Shown piece by piece: positions 63,598-64,000 of a DNA stretch of 64,000 nucleotides. Position numbers and translations under genes: made by a program. A model generated the notes under the pieces. The model made no database searches and was not told the DNA's origin. It saw only the letters and a list, made by a program, of their open reading frames with translations. Origin of the DNA: Flavobacterium flavigenum (GTDB lineage Bacteria > Bacteroidota > Bacteroidia > Flavobacteriales > Flavobacteriaceae); contig NZ_CP114285.2 in NCBI RefSeq assembly GCF_027111255.2, positions 3,472,001 to 3,536,000 on the forward strand, given 5' to 3'. Position 1 is the first letter of the stretch. Every line of letters begins with the position of its first letter.

Positions 63598-64000
63598 TTA
63601 AATTCCATGTATTTAGTTGTTGAATCGCATGATGGGCAGTCAAATCAAACTGAACAGGAACTACCGAAACATAGCCATTTTCTAACGCCCATTCATCTGT
63701 GTCATCTCCTTTATCCTGATTTATAAATTCGCCTGAAAGCCAGTAATAGTCTTTTCCAAAAGGAGTTTGTCGCTTATCAAATTTTTCCACCCACATTGCT
63801 TTTGCCTGTCTGCAGACTTTAATGCCTTTGATTTCTTTTTCTTTCAGCTTTGGGAAATTAACATTTAAAATAACACCAGGAGGTATTTTTTTTTCAAGTG
63901 TTTCTAAAACTATTTTTTTCACAAATGTTTTAATTGGTTCAAAATCGGCATTCCAGTTATAATCCAACAAAGAAAAACCTATAGCAGGGATTCCTTCAAT
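63590..64000 (-). CDS. surE: 5'/3'-nucleotidase SurE (3' part; start lies beyond the window)
   Basis: 137 codons are visible, open to the window edge. GIPAIGFSLLDYN is a conserved SurE stretch, followed by PPGVILNVNFPKLKEKEIKG and the C-terminal DDTDEWALENGYVSVVPVQF, which is typical of SurE. The metal-binding N-terminal motif (DDG) lies outside. SurE dephosphorylates nucleoside monophosphates. Its stop overlaps the start of the small membrane protein gene, and lpxB lies beyond. Confidence 0.9.
   Translation of the reverse strand: MEGIPAIGFSLLDYNWNADFEPIKTFVKKIVLETLEKKIPPGVILNVNFPKLKEKEIKGIKVCRQAKAMWVEKFDKRQTPFGKDYYWLSGEFINQDKGDDTDEWALENGYVSVVPVQFDLTAHHAIQQLNTWNLNE

Overview
The window looks like a chromosomal segment of a Flavobacterium-type member of the Bacteroidota. 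The evidence is AT-rich coding sequence, SusC/SusD pairs, a type IX secretion (T9SS) C-terminal sorting domain, a complete-looking mevalonate branch, ECF sigma factors, and -7 elements of the Bacteroidota form TAnnTTTG ahead of several genes. No phage, IS transposase, CRISPR array, rRNA or plasmid origin was found.

Layout. 1-5.4 kb: the end of a DUF4407 protein, an RluB-type pseudouridine synthase, then a leftward operon running diphosphomevalonate decarboxylase > toxin-antitoxin pair > mevalonate-type GHMP kinase > UbiA prenyltransferase. 5.5-8.5 kb: TspO, a TPR protein, a carboxypeptidase-regulatory-like protein and a HAD phosphatase. 8.46-15.25 kb: an accessory island bounded by direct ~131-bp copies of the 3' end of a flavoprotein gene. 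It carries an XRE regulator divergent from an O-antigen-ligase-like (Wzy_C) membrane protein, a Cys-rich lipoprotein with a permuted papain-like domain, small secreted proteins, an orphan tail fragment and a transglutaminase-like protein. 15.1-18.4 kb: the intact flavoprotein, a glycerophosphodiesterase, and a TetR/DUF1348 pair. 18.4-36.9 kb: a starch/maltodextrin utilisation locus. 37-42.5 kb: MHS-type transporter, a hydrolase/ECF sigma/membrane-partner operon, a decayed gene-poor stretch and a HAD phosphatase. 42.8-43.3 kb: tRNA-Asp and tRNA-Phe. 43.4-49.7 kb: coaX, outer-membrane protein, lptC, small membrane protein, CBS/CorC protein and ppiD. 50.4-52.7 kb: GYDIA-family GHMP kinase and HMG-CoA reductase (second mevalonate site). 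52.9-59.6 kb: dipeptidyl peptidase, two POT peptide transporters and two thioredoxin-like proteins. 59.6-64 kb: ComEC, NlpC/P60 lipoprotein, LpxB, a small membrane protein and the 3' part of SurE.

How the genes fit together. In the starch locus a T9SS-exported alpha-amylase and SusD/E lipoproteins would capture and cut starch, SusC imports maltodextrins, periplasmic GH13 and GH97 enzymes trim them, an SLC45-type symporter takes up maltose, and GH65 phosphorylase plus beta-phosphoglucomutase feed glucose 6-phosphate; a LacI regulator sits between the two arms. The mevalonate genes at 2.8-5.4 kb and 50.4-52.7 kb supply isoprenoids, and the UbiA enzyme may use them. The peptidase and POT transporters form a peptide-scavenging set.

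The most notable non-routine items are the island flanked by the duplicated gene end, the toxin-antitoxin pair spliced into an essential isoprenoid operon, a thioredoxin paralogue that has lost its CxxC, a poly-A frameshift at a secreted-protein start, and several unrelated families of long intergenic inverted repeats.
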